Program-made: the position numbers and the translations under genes
The notes under the pieces: generated by a model
Database searches by the model: none
What the model was told of the DNA's origin: nothing
The model's input: the letters and a program-made list of their open reading frames with translations, nothing else
Assembly (NCBI GenBank): GCA_025361565.1
Contig: JANYKN010000196.1
Location: 19,084 to 83,083 of the forward strand
DNA: 64,000 nucleotides
Direction: 5' to 3'
Source of the DNA: Bacteroidota bacterium
GTDB lineage: Bacteria > Bacteroidota > Bacteroidia > Bacteroidales > NBLH01
Part shown: piece by piece, positions 34,545-43,087 of the stretch
How the letters are laid out: every line of letters starts with the position of its first letter
How positions within the stretch are numbered: the first letter of the stretch is position 1

Positions 34545-36377
34545 CTAGTCAATTATTCTAACTGCGCCTTTATCGGCTGATGAAACTAACAATGAATATG
34601 CTCTTAATGCTTTTGAAACCTTTCTTGGTCTGATCTTCGCAGGTTTAAATGCATTTTGGCCTTTTAGTTGTTCTTCTGCTCTTCTGGTATTAAGTTCCTG
34701 ATCCGAAATGAGCACATTTATCTTGCGTTCCGGAATGTTGATCTCAATTTTATCTCCATTTTTAATGAGTGCAATTTCTCCACCTGAAGCCGCTTCTGGT
34801 GAAACATGGCCAATAGATAAGCCTGATGTGCCTCCAGAGAATCTACCATCTGTGATTAATGCACAATATTTATCAATTTTTATAGATTTCAAATAGGAAG
34901 TAGGATAAAGCATTTCTTGCATACCTGGGCCTCCTTTGGGGCCTTCATATCGGATAATGATTACATCGCCTTTTTCTATTTTTCCGTTTAAAATAGCATT
35001 TACTGAATCTTCCTGTGAATCATAAACTTTTGCATTTCCTGTAAATATAAGAATGCTTGCATCTACACCTGCGGTTTTTACAATACATCCATTTTTTGCA
35101 ATATTTCCATACAGAACTGCCAGGCCTCCATCTTTGCTGTAAGCGTTCGCAATATTGCGGATACAGCCTTTTTCGCGATCCAAGTCCAACAAAGCTCTGG
35201 TAGATTGAGAGGCTAACTTAAGATTCCGTCCATTATTGGCAGCTGCACTTCCATAAATATCAAAAGCCTTGTCTATAGCTGTTTCTCGTTTGATATCATA
35301 ACTATTTATAGCATCTTTCAAAGTAGGAAAATCGATTCGACTTGCTGTAGTGTCCAGTAATCCATGACGTTCCAATTCTCCCAATATGGATAAAATTCCA
35401 CCTGCATTATTTACATCTTCTATGTGATAATGCGAGCTAGGAGCTACTTTGCAAATATTAGGCACTTTACGTGAAAGCTGGTCAATATCGTTCATTGTAA
35501 AATCAACGCCTGCTTCATTTGCAATTGCCAATAAGTGAAGAACGGTATTTGTACTGCCCCCCATGGCTATATCCAGTGTCATTGAATTTAAAAAAGCTGA
35601 TTTTTTAGCAATATTCAATGGAAGAACTGATTGTTCACCTTGATAATAATGTTTTTCAGTAATTTCTACCAGCATTTCGGCTGCTTCTCTAAATAAATTT
35701 TTCCGGTTTTCGTGAGTGGCAACAATGGTTCCATTTCCTGGTAAACCAAGGCCAAGTGCTTCAACCAGGCAATTCATTGAATTTGCTGTAAACATACCTG
35801 AACAGGAACCACAAGTTGGGCATGCGTTTTTCTCAATTTCTTCAATTTCTGTATCCGAAATATTTGCATCCACGGCCATAACCATAGCATCAACCAAATC
35901 AATTTTTTTATTAATTTGAATTCCAGCCTCCATTGGACCTCCTGATACAAAGATTGTTGGAATATTCAATCGCATGGCAGCCATCAACATTCCAGGTGTA
36001 ATCTTATCACAATTACTAATGCAAATCAACGCATCTGCCTGATGGGCATTACACATATATTCAACACTATCGGCAATAATTTCGCGCGACGGAAGTGAAT
36101 ATAACATACCATCGTGACCCATTGCAATACCATCATCAATAGCTATGGTATTAAATTCAGCTGCAAAATACCCTTTTTCTTCAATGACGGACTTGATGAA
36201 TTGTCCTACTCCATGCAAATGTGCATGACCCGGAACAAACTGTGTAAAAGAATTTGCTATTGCAAAAATAGGTTTACCAAATTGGCTGTCTTTTACTCCA
36301 TTTGCACGCCAAAGACTTCTTGCACCTGCCATTCTTCGGCCTTTTGTACTTGTGTCACTTCTTAAATTAATTTTCAT
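34545..36377 (-). CDS. ilvD: Dihydroxy-acid dehydratase
   Basis: 610 residues. The iron-sulfur and Mg ligands are in [11 protein letters not shown] and [35 protein letters not shown], the [12 protein letters not shown] block and [13 protein letters not shown] are also typical. It dehydrates the dihydroxy acids to the oxo acids of the valine and isoleucine branches. It is the first gene of the minus-strand ilvDBN operon, and the 148 bases before it hold a leader peptide and an attenuator. Confidence 0.96.
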   Translation of the reverse strand: MKINLRSDTSTKGRRMAGARSLWRANGVKDSQFGKPIFAIANSFTQFVPGHAHLHGVGQFIKSVIEEKGYFAAEFNTIAIDDGIAMGHDGMLYSLPSREIIADSVEYMCNAHQADALICISNCDKITPGMLMAAMRLNIPTIFVSGGPMEAGIQINKKIDLVDAMVMAVDANISDTEIEEIEKNACPTCGSCSGMFTANSMNCLVEALGLGLPGNGTIVATHENRKNLFREAAEMLVEITEKHYYQGEQSVLPLNIAKKSAFLNSMTLDIAMGGSTNTVLHLLAIANEAGVDFTMNDIDQLSRKVPNICKVAPSSHYHIEDVNNAGGILSILGELERHGLLDTTASRIDFPTLKDAINSYDIKRETAIDKAFDIYGSAAANNGRNLKLASQSTRALLDLDREKGCIRNIANAYSKDGGLAVLYGNIAKNGCIVKTAGVDASILIFTGNAKVYDSQEDSVNAILNGKIEKGDVIIIRYEGPKGGPGMQEMLYPTSYLKSIKIDKYCALITDGRFSGGTSGLSIGHVSPEAASGGEIALIKNGDKIEINIPERKINVLISDQELNTRRAEEQLKGQNAFKPAKIRPRKVSKALRAYSLLVSSADKGAVRIID

Positions 36378-36393
36378 TTTTCTAATTTATGGT

Positions 36394-36427
36394 AAAAAAA
36401 AAGCGCCATCCCTGTAGGAATGGCGCT
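36394..36427 (-). terminator. Attenuator terminator of the ilvDBN operon
   Basis: On the minus strand AGCGCCATTCC pairs with GGGATGGCGCT around TACA, followed by nine T's, 17 bases before the ilvD start. A terminator placed between promoter and first gene, right behind a leader peptide, is the form of a transcription attenuator. Confidence 0.8.
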
Positions 36428-36462
36428 CGACTTTATATTCTAAAATCTTTACATCATTCCCA
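36415..36462 (-). promoter_or_regulatory. Antiterminator pairing in the ilv leader
   Basis: On the minus strand TGGGAATG (36462-36455), which covers the last codons of the leader peptide, can pair over eight bases (one G-U) with CATTCCTA (36422-36415) in the 5' arm and loop of the terminator. A ribosome at the stop codon would cover the first strand and let the terminator form; one stalled at the upstream Ile/Val codons would leave it free. Confidence 0.6.
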
Positions 36463-36525
36463 TCTACTTGCTATGACAATAACAAATACCAGCACACTGC
36501 TAAGAATGACGTTAAAAACTTCCAT
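36454..36525 (-). CDS. ilv leader peptide, Ile/Val/Leu-rich
   Basis: 23 residues, starting MEVFNVILSS and ending VFVIVIASRWE. Six Val, three Ile and two Leu make up 11 of 23 residues, with the run VFVIVI near the end. The frame is followed directly by a terminator and then ilvD. This composition and place are those of the leader peptides that sense charged branched-chain tRNAs in proteobacterial ilv operons. It is too short for usual gene finders. No Shine-Dalgarno sequence is visible. Confidence 0.75.
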   Translation of the reverse strand: MEVFNVILSSVLVFVIVIASRWE

Positions 36526-36588
36526 AAAATTATTCAATACTATATTTCAAAACTCGATGTAAAAATACAGCTATTTTTTTTTAAAAAA

Positions 36589-36596
36589 CAAACTTA
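36589..36596 (-). promoter_or_regulatory. Candidate -7 box of the ilvDBN operon
   Basis: TAAGTTTG on the minus strand fits TAnnTTTG and would start the transcript about 55 bases before the leader peptide. No TTG is found at the right distance, so it is tentative. Confidence 0.4.
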
Positions 36597-36681
36597 TTTT
36601 TGTAATATTTTTAATTATTTATATAAGTTTCAATAATACAGTATGTTACAATTATATTTTATTTATTTAATATTATTCAAT

Positions 36682-36712
36682 TTGATTTATTTTTCAAGAT
36701 AGATTACATTTA
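36682..36712 (+). promoter_or_regulatory. Candidate promoter of the VTT protein gene
   Basis: TTG (36682-36684), 20 bases, TACATTTA (36705-36712), one mismatch in the -7 box, 18 bases before the start codon. Confidence 0.4.
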
Positions 36713-36730
36713 TGCCCTATTTTATATTAT

Positions 36731-37390
36731 ATGACTAAAAATATTTTAAGGGGGCTTTATTTATTGGGGGTAGGACTTATTATTTTTCTATTTTTTCATT
36801 TCCAACTAAATAACTATTTCAACGTTGATAATATTGAAAAAGTAAAAGTTCTTTTTCTTGGATTAGGGAATTGGGGGTTACTTTACATGATTTTAATTCA
36901 TATAGTGCTCAATATTACCGCTATTCCTCGTGTCTTTTTTACCATTTTTGCAGGATATGTTTATGGAGTATTCATAGGTTTTATTTTCTCCTGGATTGCA
37001 ACAATGGCAGGGCTTATTGTTACTTTTTTAATGGTAAGGTATTTATTTCGCCAAAGTTTTGACAAAAAATTTGGATCAAAGAAAGTGGTGAAGAAGATTA
37101 ATCGGCAGGTTGATAAATATGGAATTTGGATTGTTGTTTTTTTAAGGGCAATATATGTTGTTCCTTCTTCAATTTTAAATTATAGCTTCGGTTTTACTAA
37201 AATTAAAACCAAAACCTATTTTATAGGTTCTGCTATTGGTTTTATACCTGTGGTATTGCTAAATGTTTGGGCAGGAAATGCGCTGGCTAAGAATTTATTT
37301 AATGGATTTCATTATCATATTATTATTTTTGGCTTTGTTCTACTTTGCCTTTTTTATTTTTCAAAATATCTTTCAAAGAAATATGTTTGA
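36731..37390 (+). CDS. TVP38/TMEM64 (VTT domain) membrane protein
   Basis: 219 residues with five or six membrane helices. The VTT/SNARE-associated domain is shown by IPRVFFTIFAGYVYGVFIGF, the TMAGLIVTFLMVRYLFRQSF helix, VFLRAIYVVPSSILNYSFGFTKI and the closing FIPVVLLNVWAGNAL. The family is related to DedA proteins; members act in membrane homeostasis, some as lipid scramblases or transporters. The gene diverges from the ilv operon and converges with the ABC transporter. Confidence 0.88.
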   Translation: MTKNILRGLYLLGVGLIIFLFFHFQLNNYFNVDNIEKVKVLFLGLGNWGLLYMILIHIVLNITAIPRVFFTIFAGYVYGVFIGFIFSWIATMAGLIVTFLMVRYLFRQSFDKKFGSKKVVKKINRQVDKYGIWIVVFLRAIYVVPSSILNYSFGFTKIKTKTYFIGSAIGFIPVVLLNVWAGNALAKNLFNGFHYHIIIFGFVLLCLFYFSKYLSKKYV

Positions 37391-37392
37391 AA

Positions 37393-37419
37393 TTTTCCAG
37401 ATTTTCAAAATCTGGAAAA
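37393..37419. repeat. Perfect inverted repeat between convergent genes
   Basis: TTTTCCAGATTTT and AAAATCTGGAAAA face each other around a single base. It could fold at the end of both transcripts, but neither strand has a T-tract after the stem (the T's are on the 5' side), so it is not called a terminator. Confidence 0.55.
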
Positions 37420-37420
37420 T

Positions 37421-39241
37421 CTAAAATATTTGTAAATCGTGAAGTTTTTTATAGATACCATTTTTTTCGATTAATTCGTCATGGTTGCCACGTTCTGCAA
37501 TTTTCCCTTCGTGCAACACACATATTTCATCTGCATGTTTTATAGTTGATAACCTATGTGCAATAACAATGGATGTACGGTTTTTCATCAGATTTATCAA
37601 CGCATCCTGAACCAAACGTTCTGATTCTGTATCTAGTGCCGAAGTGGCTTCATCAAGTATAAGGATTGGAGGATTTTTGAGTACAGCACGAGCAATGCTT
37701 ATACGTTGACGCTGGCCGCCTGATAATTTACTGCCCCGATCGCCAATATTAGTTTGATAGCCATCGGGGGCTTCCATAATAAAATCGTGTGCATTAGCTA
37801 CCTTTGCCGCTGCAATTACTTGTTCTTCTGTTGCTTGTTCTACACCAAAAGCAATATTATTAAATATGGTATCATTAAATAAAATAGATTCTTGGTTTAC
37901 ATTACCCATTAAATGTCTTAAATCTTTGATTTTTATGTTTTTAATATTTTGTCCGTCAATTAATATTTCTCCCTCAGGAATGTCATAAAATCGTGGAATC
38001 AAATCAACAAGGGTTGATTTTCCGCTTCCAGATTGACCTACAAGGGCTATTGATTTGCCTTTTGGTATAGTTAAATTTATATTTTTTAGAACTTCCGCAT
38101 CAGCATATTTAAAACTTGCATTTTTGAAAGTAATCGATGAATTGAATTCTGAGATTCTTACAGGGTTTTCAGCCTCTTTTATCATATGTTCAGCAAGTAA
38201 AACATTGTTTATGCGGTCAATGGCTGCCATTCCTTTCTGAATTCTATAATAGGCTGTTGTTACAGATTTTGCCGGGTTTATAATTTGCGAAAAAATTCCT
38301 ATAAACCCTATAAATACTTCCGGTGATAATTCTGATTTTTTTCCTAATACTAATGTTGCACCATAAATCATGACAACCATAAGAGTTCCTACTCCTAAAA
38401 ATTCACTTAATGGTGACGCTAAATATTCCCTTCTAAAAATTCGATTTGCAATTTTTGTATATTCCTCATTTTCAGCAATAAATCTGTTTTCTATCTTTTT
38501 TTCGGCAACAAATGCTTTGATAATCCTTAATCCACCTAAAGTTTCTTCCATCATCGATAAAAGTGTGCCCATGCGAATCCTGAACTCACCTGAACTTTTC
38601 CTTAAGCTTTTTCCTATCCGTCCAATGATAATTCCACTTATTGGCAATAAAACCAAGATAATTATTGTCAGTGAAGGGCTAATAAAAAATAATGAAAAGA
38701 GAAAAACGATTATTAAAATTGGATCTCGGAATACCATTTCAATTGATGCTATTGCCGACCATTCAAACTCTTGAACATCAGTAGTCATACGCGAAATAAT
38801 ATCGCCCTTTTTTTCTTCTGAAAAGTAACCGATATGTAGGTTTAAAACTTTATTATATATCCTGTTCCGTATATCTTTAACAATTCCATTGCGCAAAGGA
38901 GCCATAAAGTAGTTGGCTAAAAATGCAAAGAGATTTTTGAAAAATGTCATGGCTAAAATAAAAACACTAACCATGACTAATGCTTTTGTTTTTCCACTTT
39001 CTACTATAATATTGCTCATATAATAATAAAAAGTATTAAGAAGCACCTGTGGTGAAAATGCAAATGCTGGTTTTACCAAAATGAGTTCCTGGCTACCAAA
39101 CAATATTCCCAGAAATGGGATTAACATAGCAAGTGAAAATAAAGAAAAGATAGCTGTAAGGATATTTAACATTACATTTAATAGAACCTGGTATTTATAT
39201 GGCTTGATATAATATAATACCGTCTTGAAAAAATCTCTCAT
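37421..39241 (-). CDS. ABC exporter, fused permease and ATPase (MsbA-like)
   Basis: 606 residues. The first ~330 residues form a six-helix transmembrane domain (TAIFSLFSLAMLIPFLGILFG; FFKNLFAFLANYFMAP). The ATPase has Walker A GQSGSGKST at about 402-410, Q-loop NVNQESILFNDTI, signature LSGGQRQRISIARA near 506, Walker B ILILDEATSALD near 528 and the H-loop IVIAHRLSTIKHAD. It works as a homodimer that exports lipids, peptides or drugs; MsbA-type lipid A flipping is possible, but drug exporters look alike. Neighbouring glycosyltransferase genes fit an envelope role. A -7-like box TAAATTTG lies at 39282-39289 on the minus strand. Confidence 0.92.
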   Translation of the reverse strand: MRDFFKTVLYYIKPYKYQVLLNVMLNILTAIFSLFSLAMLIPFLGILFGSQELILVKPAFAFSPQVLLNTFYYYMSNIIVESGKTKALVMVSVFILAMTFFKNLFAFLANYFMAPLRNGIVKDIRNRIYNKVLNLHIGYFSEEKKGDIISRMTTDVQEFEWSAIASIEMVFRDPILIIVFLFSLFFISPSLTIIILVLLPISGIIIGRIGKSLRKSSGEFRIRMGTLLSMMEETLGGLRIIKAFVAEKKIENRFIAENEEYTKIANRIFRREYLASPLSEFLGVGTLMVVMIYGATLVLGKKSELSPEVFIGFIGIFSQIINPAKSVTTAYYRIQKGMAAIDRINNVLLAEHMIKEAENPVRISEFNSSITFKNASFKYADAEVLKNINLTIPKGKSIALVGQSGSGKSTLVDLIPRFYDIPEGEILIDGQNIKNIKIKDLRHLMGNVNQESILFNDTIFNNIAFGVEQATEEQVIAAAKVANAHDFIMEAPDGYQTNIGDRGSKLSGGQRQRISIARAVLKNPPILILDEATSALDTESERLVQDALINLMKNRTSIVIAHRLSTIKHADEICVLHEGKIAERGNHDELIEKNGIYKKLHDLQIF

Positions 39242-39504
39242 TTTTTTATTATTGGAATTTCATTAAAATTGAATCAAGCGCCAAATTTATAAATATTCAT
39301 TGAGATATAGATATTGATTCCGGCTTAATAGTTTATCTGTTACAAAATAATTAAATAATTATCTGATAATCTTTTAAATTTGCATTTTTTAATAAATATA
39401 ATATTCCGGAAGTTTTTTGTTTTTATAATAGCATTACAATTTTTATTTTGGAATAGATTGTTTTATTAATTGGTAAATTTTTTCGTTTTAACTCGTATTG
39501 ACGT

Positions 39505-40374
39505 ATGAAAATTAGTGGATTCACTTTTATTAGAAATGCAGTAAAATATGGTTATCCAATTGTTGAGGCCATTAAATCAATTTTACCTGTTTGCGATGAG
39601 ATATATGTTGCAGTGGGTAAATCTGATGATAATACACTTGAACTGATCAATGGCATTGATCCACTCAAGATAAAAATAATTGAAACTATTTGGGACGATT
39701 CGTTAAGGGAAGGGGGAAGAGTATTGGCTATTGAAACGGATAAGGCATTTCAATCAATTCCTTTGGATTTTGATTGGGCTTTTTACATACAGGGCGATGA
39801 GGTAATGCATGAAAAATATATCACTGAAGTTAAGCAAGCCATGAACAAATGGAAAGATGACCCAAAAGTAGATGGACTTTTATTTAAGTATACACATTTT
39901 TATGGCTCATATGATTATGTTGGAAATTCTGAACGGTGGTATCCAAACGAAATAAGAGTGATAAAAAATAACAAAAAGATTTATTCCTATCGCGATGCCC
40001 AAGGATTTAGGAAAAACGAAAATGAAAAATTGAATGTGAAACCTATAGATGCATATATATACCACTATGGATGGGTAAAAGAACCAAAAGTCCATATTGA
40101 AAAATTGAAGAATTTTGAGAAACTTTACAATACAGATAGCAAATTACAGAAAAAAGTTCAAAGTATTGATGAATTTGATTTTTCAAATGTTGATTCACTG
40201 GAACTTTTCAAAGGTTCTCACCCTAAAGTGATCCAGGATTTGATTGAGCGCAAAAACTGGGTTTTCAATCATGATTTGTCAAAAAACAGGGTCACACTTA
40301 AAAGTCGTTTCAAACGCATTGTTAAAAAGCTTTCAGGAATCGAAATTGGCTACAAGAACTATAAAATAGTTTAA
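39505..40374 (+). CDS. Glycosyltransferase, family 2-like
   Basis: 289 residues. The start MKISGFTFIRNAVKYGYPIV and CDEIYVAVGKSDDNTLELI show the GT-A nucleotide-sugar fold. The metal-binding position of family 2 is seen as WAFYIQGDEVMHEKYI (QGDE instead of DxD). HYGWVKEP lies in the acceptor side. The C-terminal part is helical and charged with no membrane segment, so it is a soluble or peripheral enzyme. Proteins of this type occur in lipopolysaccharide or glycan loci, and it is adjacent to an MsbA-like exporter. Donor and acceptor are unknown. Confidence 0.78.
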   Translation: MKISGFTFIRNAVKYGYPIVEAIKSILPVCDEIYVAVGKSDDNTLELINGIDPLKIKIIETIWDDSLREGGRVLAIETDKAFQSIPLDFDWAFYIQGDEVMHEKYITEVKQAMNKWKDDPKVDGLLFKYTHFYGSYDYVGNSERWYPNEIRVIKNNKKIYSYRDAQGFRKNENEKLNVKPIDAYIYHYGWVKEPKVHIEKLKNFEKLYNTDSKLQKKVQSIDEFDFSNVDSLELFKGSHPKVIQDLIERKNWVFNHDLSKNRVTLKSRFKRIVKKLSGIEIGYKNYKIV

Positions 40375-40378
40375 TAAA

Positions 40379-41722
40379 TTAAATCCCAGTATAATTAAAA
40401 GGACTTATTTCTTTAAGTTCTTTTTTTAATTTATCGCTAATAGTCAATTCATCAATAAAATGATGAATCGATTCTTTGGTAACTACCTCATTTGTTCTAG
40501 TTAAATCCAACAAAGCTTCATAAGGGTTCGGATAATTTTCCCTCCTAAGAATGGTTTGAATCGCTTCGGCAACTACAGCCCAGTTCGATTCCAAATCAGT
40601 TTGTATCGCAGACTCATTAATTACTAATTTGCCCAAGCCTTTAATCAAGGATTCAAAAGCAATGACAGTATGAGCAAATGGAACTCCTATGTTTCTAAGT
40701 ACGGTTGAATCGGTCAAATCTCTCTGTAGCCTGGAAATAGGCAACTTATTGGCCAAATGCTCAAATATAACATTGGCCATACCCAAATTTCCTTCTGCAT
40801 TTTCAAAATCTATGGGATTTACTTTATGAGGCATAGCTGATGAGCCAATTTCTCCTTTTTTGATTTGCTGCTTAAAGTAATGCATAGAAATATATGTCCA
40901 AAAATCTCTGCATAAATCAATTAGTATAGTATTGATTCTCTTTAAGTTATCAAACATCGCTGCCAAATTATCATAATGCTCAATTTGTGTAGTAGTTTGC
41001 GAACGATCAAGATTGAGCACATGGTTGACAAACGAATTTGCAAATTCAGCCCAATTTACATTCGGATATGCTACTTTATGGGCATTAAAATTACCTGTAG
41101 CGCCACCGAACTTGGCAGAGTATGGTATAAATCGTAGAAGTGAAGTTTGCTTTTGTATTCGTTCGATAAAAACGTCAATTTCTTTTCCCAATCGTGTGGG
41201 AGAGGCTGGTTGGCCATGTGTTCGGGCAAGCATGGGTATCTCTGACCATTTTTCAGCCAATTCACTCAACTTTGTTATTAAACGATCCAAGATGGGATTA
41301 TATACATAATTTATAGCATCTTGCAATGAATACGGTACAGCAGTGTTATTTATGTCCTGTGATGTTAGTCCAAAATGTATAAATTCTTTAAATTCGGAAA
41401 GATTTAACGATACGAATTTTTCCTTAATAAAATATTCAACTGCTTTTACATCGTGGTTGGTCGTTTTTTCAAATTCCTTAATCTTTAAAGCATCTTCAAG
41501 ACTGAAATTTAAATAAAGTAGTCTAAGTTGTTTGTATAATTTTTTATCCACACCTTGCAATTGATCAAGTGGAAGTTCACACAATGCTATGAAATATTCA
41601 ACCTCAACAAGTACACGATATTTTATCAGCGCAAATTCCGAAAAATATTTGGCAAAAACTTCGGTTTTGTTTCGGTAACGGCCATCAACAGGCGAAATTG
41701 CTGTTAAGTTGTTTAATTCCAT
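40379..41722 (-). CDS. purB: Adenylosuccinate lyase
   Basis: 447 residues. The fumarase/aspartase superfamily signature is SSAMPHKVNPIDFENAEGNL. Other marks are LTAISPVDGRYRNKT at the start, TNHDVKAVEYFIKEK, HFGLTSQDINNTA, RTHGQPASPTRLGKE and LQRDLTDSTVLRNIG. The wording is of the E. coli PurB branch. It splits SAICAR and adenylosuccinate in purine synthesis. Convergent with the glycosyltransferase, only four bases apart. Promoter visible upstream. Confidence 0.96.
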   Translation of the reverse strand: MELNNLTAISPVDGRYRNKTEVFAKYFSEFALIKYRVLVEVEYFIALCELPLDQLQGVDKKLYKQLRLLYLNFSLEDALKIKEFEKTTNHDVKAVEYFIKEKFVSLNLSEFKEFIHFGLTSQDINNTAVPYSLQDAINYVYNPILDRLITKLSELAEKWSEIPMLARTHGQPASPTRLGKEIDVFIERIQKQTSLLRFIPYSAKFGGATGNFNAHKVAYPNVNWAEFANSFVNHVLNLDRSQTTTQIEHYDNLAAMFDNLKRINTILIDLCRDFWTYISMHYFKQQIKKGEIGSSAMPHKVNPIDFENAEGNLGMANVIFEHLANKLPISRLQRDLTDSTVLRNIGVPFAHTVIAFESLIKGLGKLVINESAIQTDLESNWAVVAEAIQTILRRENYPNPYEALLDLTRTNEVVTKESIHHFIDELTISDKLKKELKEISPFNYTGI

Positions 41723-41751
41723 TGCTTTGTATCGTTTATAGGTTTAAACCG

Positions 41752-41784
41752 CAAATATAAAAATAAATTAATGGATTTTAACAA
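41752..41784 (-). promoter_or_regulatory. Promoter of purB
   Basis: Minus strand TTG (41784-41782), 22 bases, TATATTTG (41759-41752), 30 bases before the start codon. Confidence 0.55.
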
Positions 41785-41888
41785 ATCAATGTCTGGAGTT
41801 TGAAGTGTCTGATGCCTATAGGTTTTGTTTTTCAGTGAGATGATAAAAAAATGAAACATGAGTTAATTATTTAATAATCAATCCACAC

Positions 41889-42248
41889 TCATTCATTAAT
41901 TTTCCATACCCTCAAAGCATTCTTCTTTTCTTTATTCCTGAATGCTTCTTCAAGGTTAACTTCAAACTGGTTGGCTAAATCGAGTAAATAACTAAAAACA
42001 TCAGCAAATTCACTTTCAAGTTCATCATCATTAGTTAATTTACCAACTTCATGATAAAGTTTTAACTTATTCCTGATTGCTTTTGCTAACTCTCCAATTT
42101 CTTCGGAAAATAAAAGAAAAATTTCCAGCGGATTATTTTTGTTCCAACCTCTTTCTGCACAAAGTCTTTTCAGATATTCTTGATAATCGGCAAGTGTCGG
42201 ATTTGGTTTTATTTCTGTCATTTTTCTTTTATCTAAACTCTGGTTCAC
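41889..42248 (-). CDS. MazG-like nucleotide pyrophosphohydrolase
   Basis: 119 residues, a single MazG-type four-helix domain. The Mg-binding pattern is EEIGE (Glu49, Glu50, Glu53) and ESEFADVFSYLLD (Glu80, Asp83). The dimeric family hydrolyses NTPs or dNTPs to NMP and pyrophosphate. The N-terminal ten residues before MTEIKPNPT may be untranslated, with the real start at 42221. Own promoter upstream. Confidence 0.85.
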   Translation of the reverse strand: MNQSLDKRKMTEIKPNPTLADYQEYLKRLCAERGWNKNNPLEIFLLFSEEIGELAKAIRNKLKLYHEVGKLTNDDELESEFADVFSYLLDLANQFEVNLEEAFRNKEKKNALRVWKINE

Positions 42249-42255
42249 TAAAAAT

Positions 42256-42284
42256 CAAAAATATATTCAAATCCCTATTTTCAA
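42256..42284 (-). promoter_or_regulatory. Promoter of the mazG-like gene
   Basis: Minus strand TTG (42284-42282), 18 bases, TATTTTTG (42263-42256). The -7 box sits only eight bases before the first ATG, which favours the internal start at 42221. Confidence 0.5.
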
Positions 42285-42358
42285 GTATATGATAATAGAA
42301 ATTATCATCAATTCTCAATTATTGTTTTTGAAATTTAACATTTCAAAGAAATGCAACA

Positions 42359-43087
42359 CTATTTTAGAAAATCAAATAATTCAGGAAAAACTTTAAACAG
42401 TAAATCCGCTCCAATGGCAGTAACTATTGCAAAAATTAAAATTACTCCAATCATAGTGATGGTAGATTTTTTATTGATAGAAACCGTATTCTTCCTTATA
42501 ATTTCATTTTTAGCTTCAAAACTTTGAAAATCAGTTTTTAATTGAACTTGAACCTGATTAAGTTGTATTGCCGCATTTTCAAGATTTCCAAGACGTTTAG
42601 GGAAATTAATTTTCTGAACTTCTTCGGTTAATTTAGCCGTTGATTGCGCTAATTCAAGGTAATTCTGAAGCAAAGTTTGTACTTCTTCAATTTGTTTATT
42701 ATGCGATGCGCCAATTTGATATATTTGTGAATCAGTCTTGTCTAATGTCCTTTTAATCAAATCATTGTTCTGATTCTGTGCAACTACAGTTTTTTTATGG
42801 TAGTCTTCAAAAATCCCACTTACTTCCTGTAATTGTTTGGTATATTTTTCAGACAGATCATTAACAAGGCTTTGTGCCTGGCCACTGGACTGAGTTAGAA
42901 TGCTATCCACTTGCTTTTGGATAAAATCAAGATGATTGCTGTACTTGCCCTGTAGTTCAGTAATGGTTTTAATTACACTGCTTGCTATAGATTCAGCCTT
43001 CTCTATTTGCTTTACCGCACTATCAAGAGCAGATAACTCATCCTGAATTTTAATCAGCTCATTGTTTATTTTTTCATTCATTTTCAA
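42359..43087 (-). CDS. Coiled-coil protein with C-terminal membrane anchor, helicase partner
   Basis: 242 residues. Residues about 1-205 are almost fully helical with heptad repeats (INNELIKIQDELSALDSAVK, ILTQSSGQAQSLVNDLSEKY, IQLNQVQVQLKTDFQSFEAK). A single transmembrane helix follows at about 212-233 (ITMIGVILIFAIVTAIGADL), and a short tail. There is no signal peptide, so the coiled coil should stay in the cytosol, held to the inner membrane by its C terminus. The start ATG overlaps the stop of the 1373-residue helicase gene by four bases (ATGA), a sign of translational coupling. No known family was recognised. Co-function with the helicase is inferred from this overlap. Confidence 0.75.
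   Translation of the reverse strand: MKMNEKINNELIKIQDELSALDSAVKQIEKAESIASSVIKTITELQGKYSNHLDFIQKQVDSILTQSSGQAQSLVNDLSEKYTKQLQEVSGIFEDYHKKTVVAQNQNNDLIKRTLDKTDSQIYQIGASHNKQIEEVQTLLQNYLELAQSTAKLTEEVQKINFPKRLGNLENAAIQLNQVQVQLKTDFQSFEAKNEIIRKNTVSINKKSTITMIGVILIFAIVTAIGADLLFKVFPELFDFLK

Noticed and set aside
37393..37419. Bidirectional terminator between the VTT and ABC genes
   Set aside because: The stem has its T's on the 5' side and A's on the 3' side on both strands, the reverse of an intrinsic terminator.
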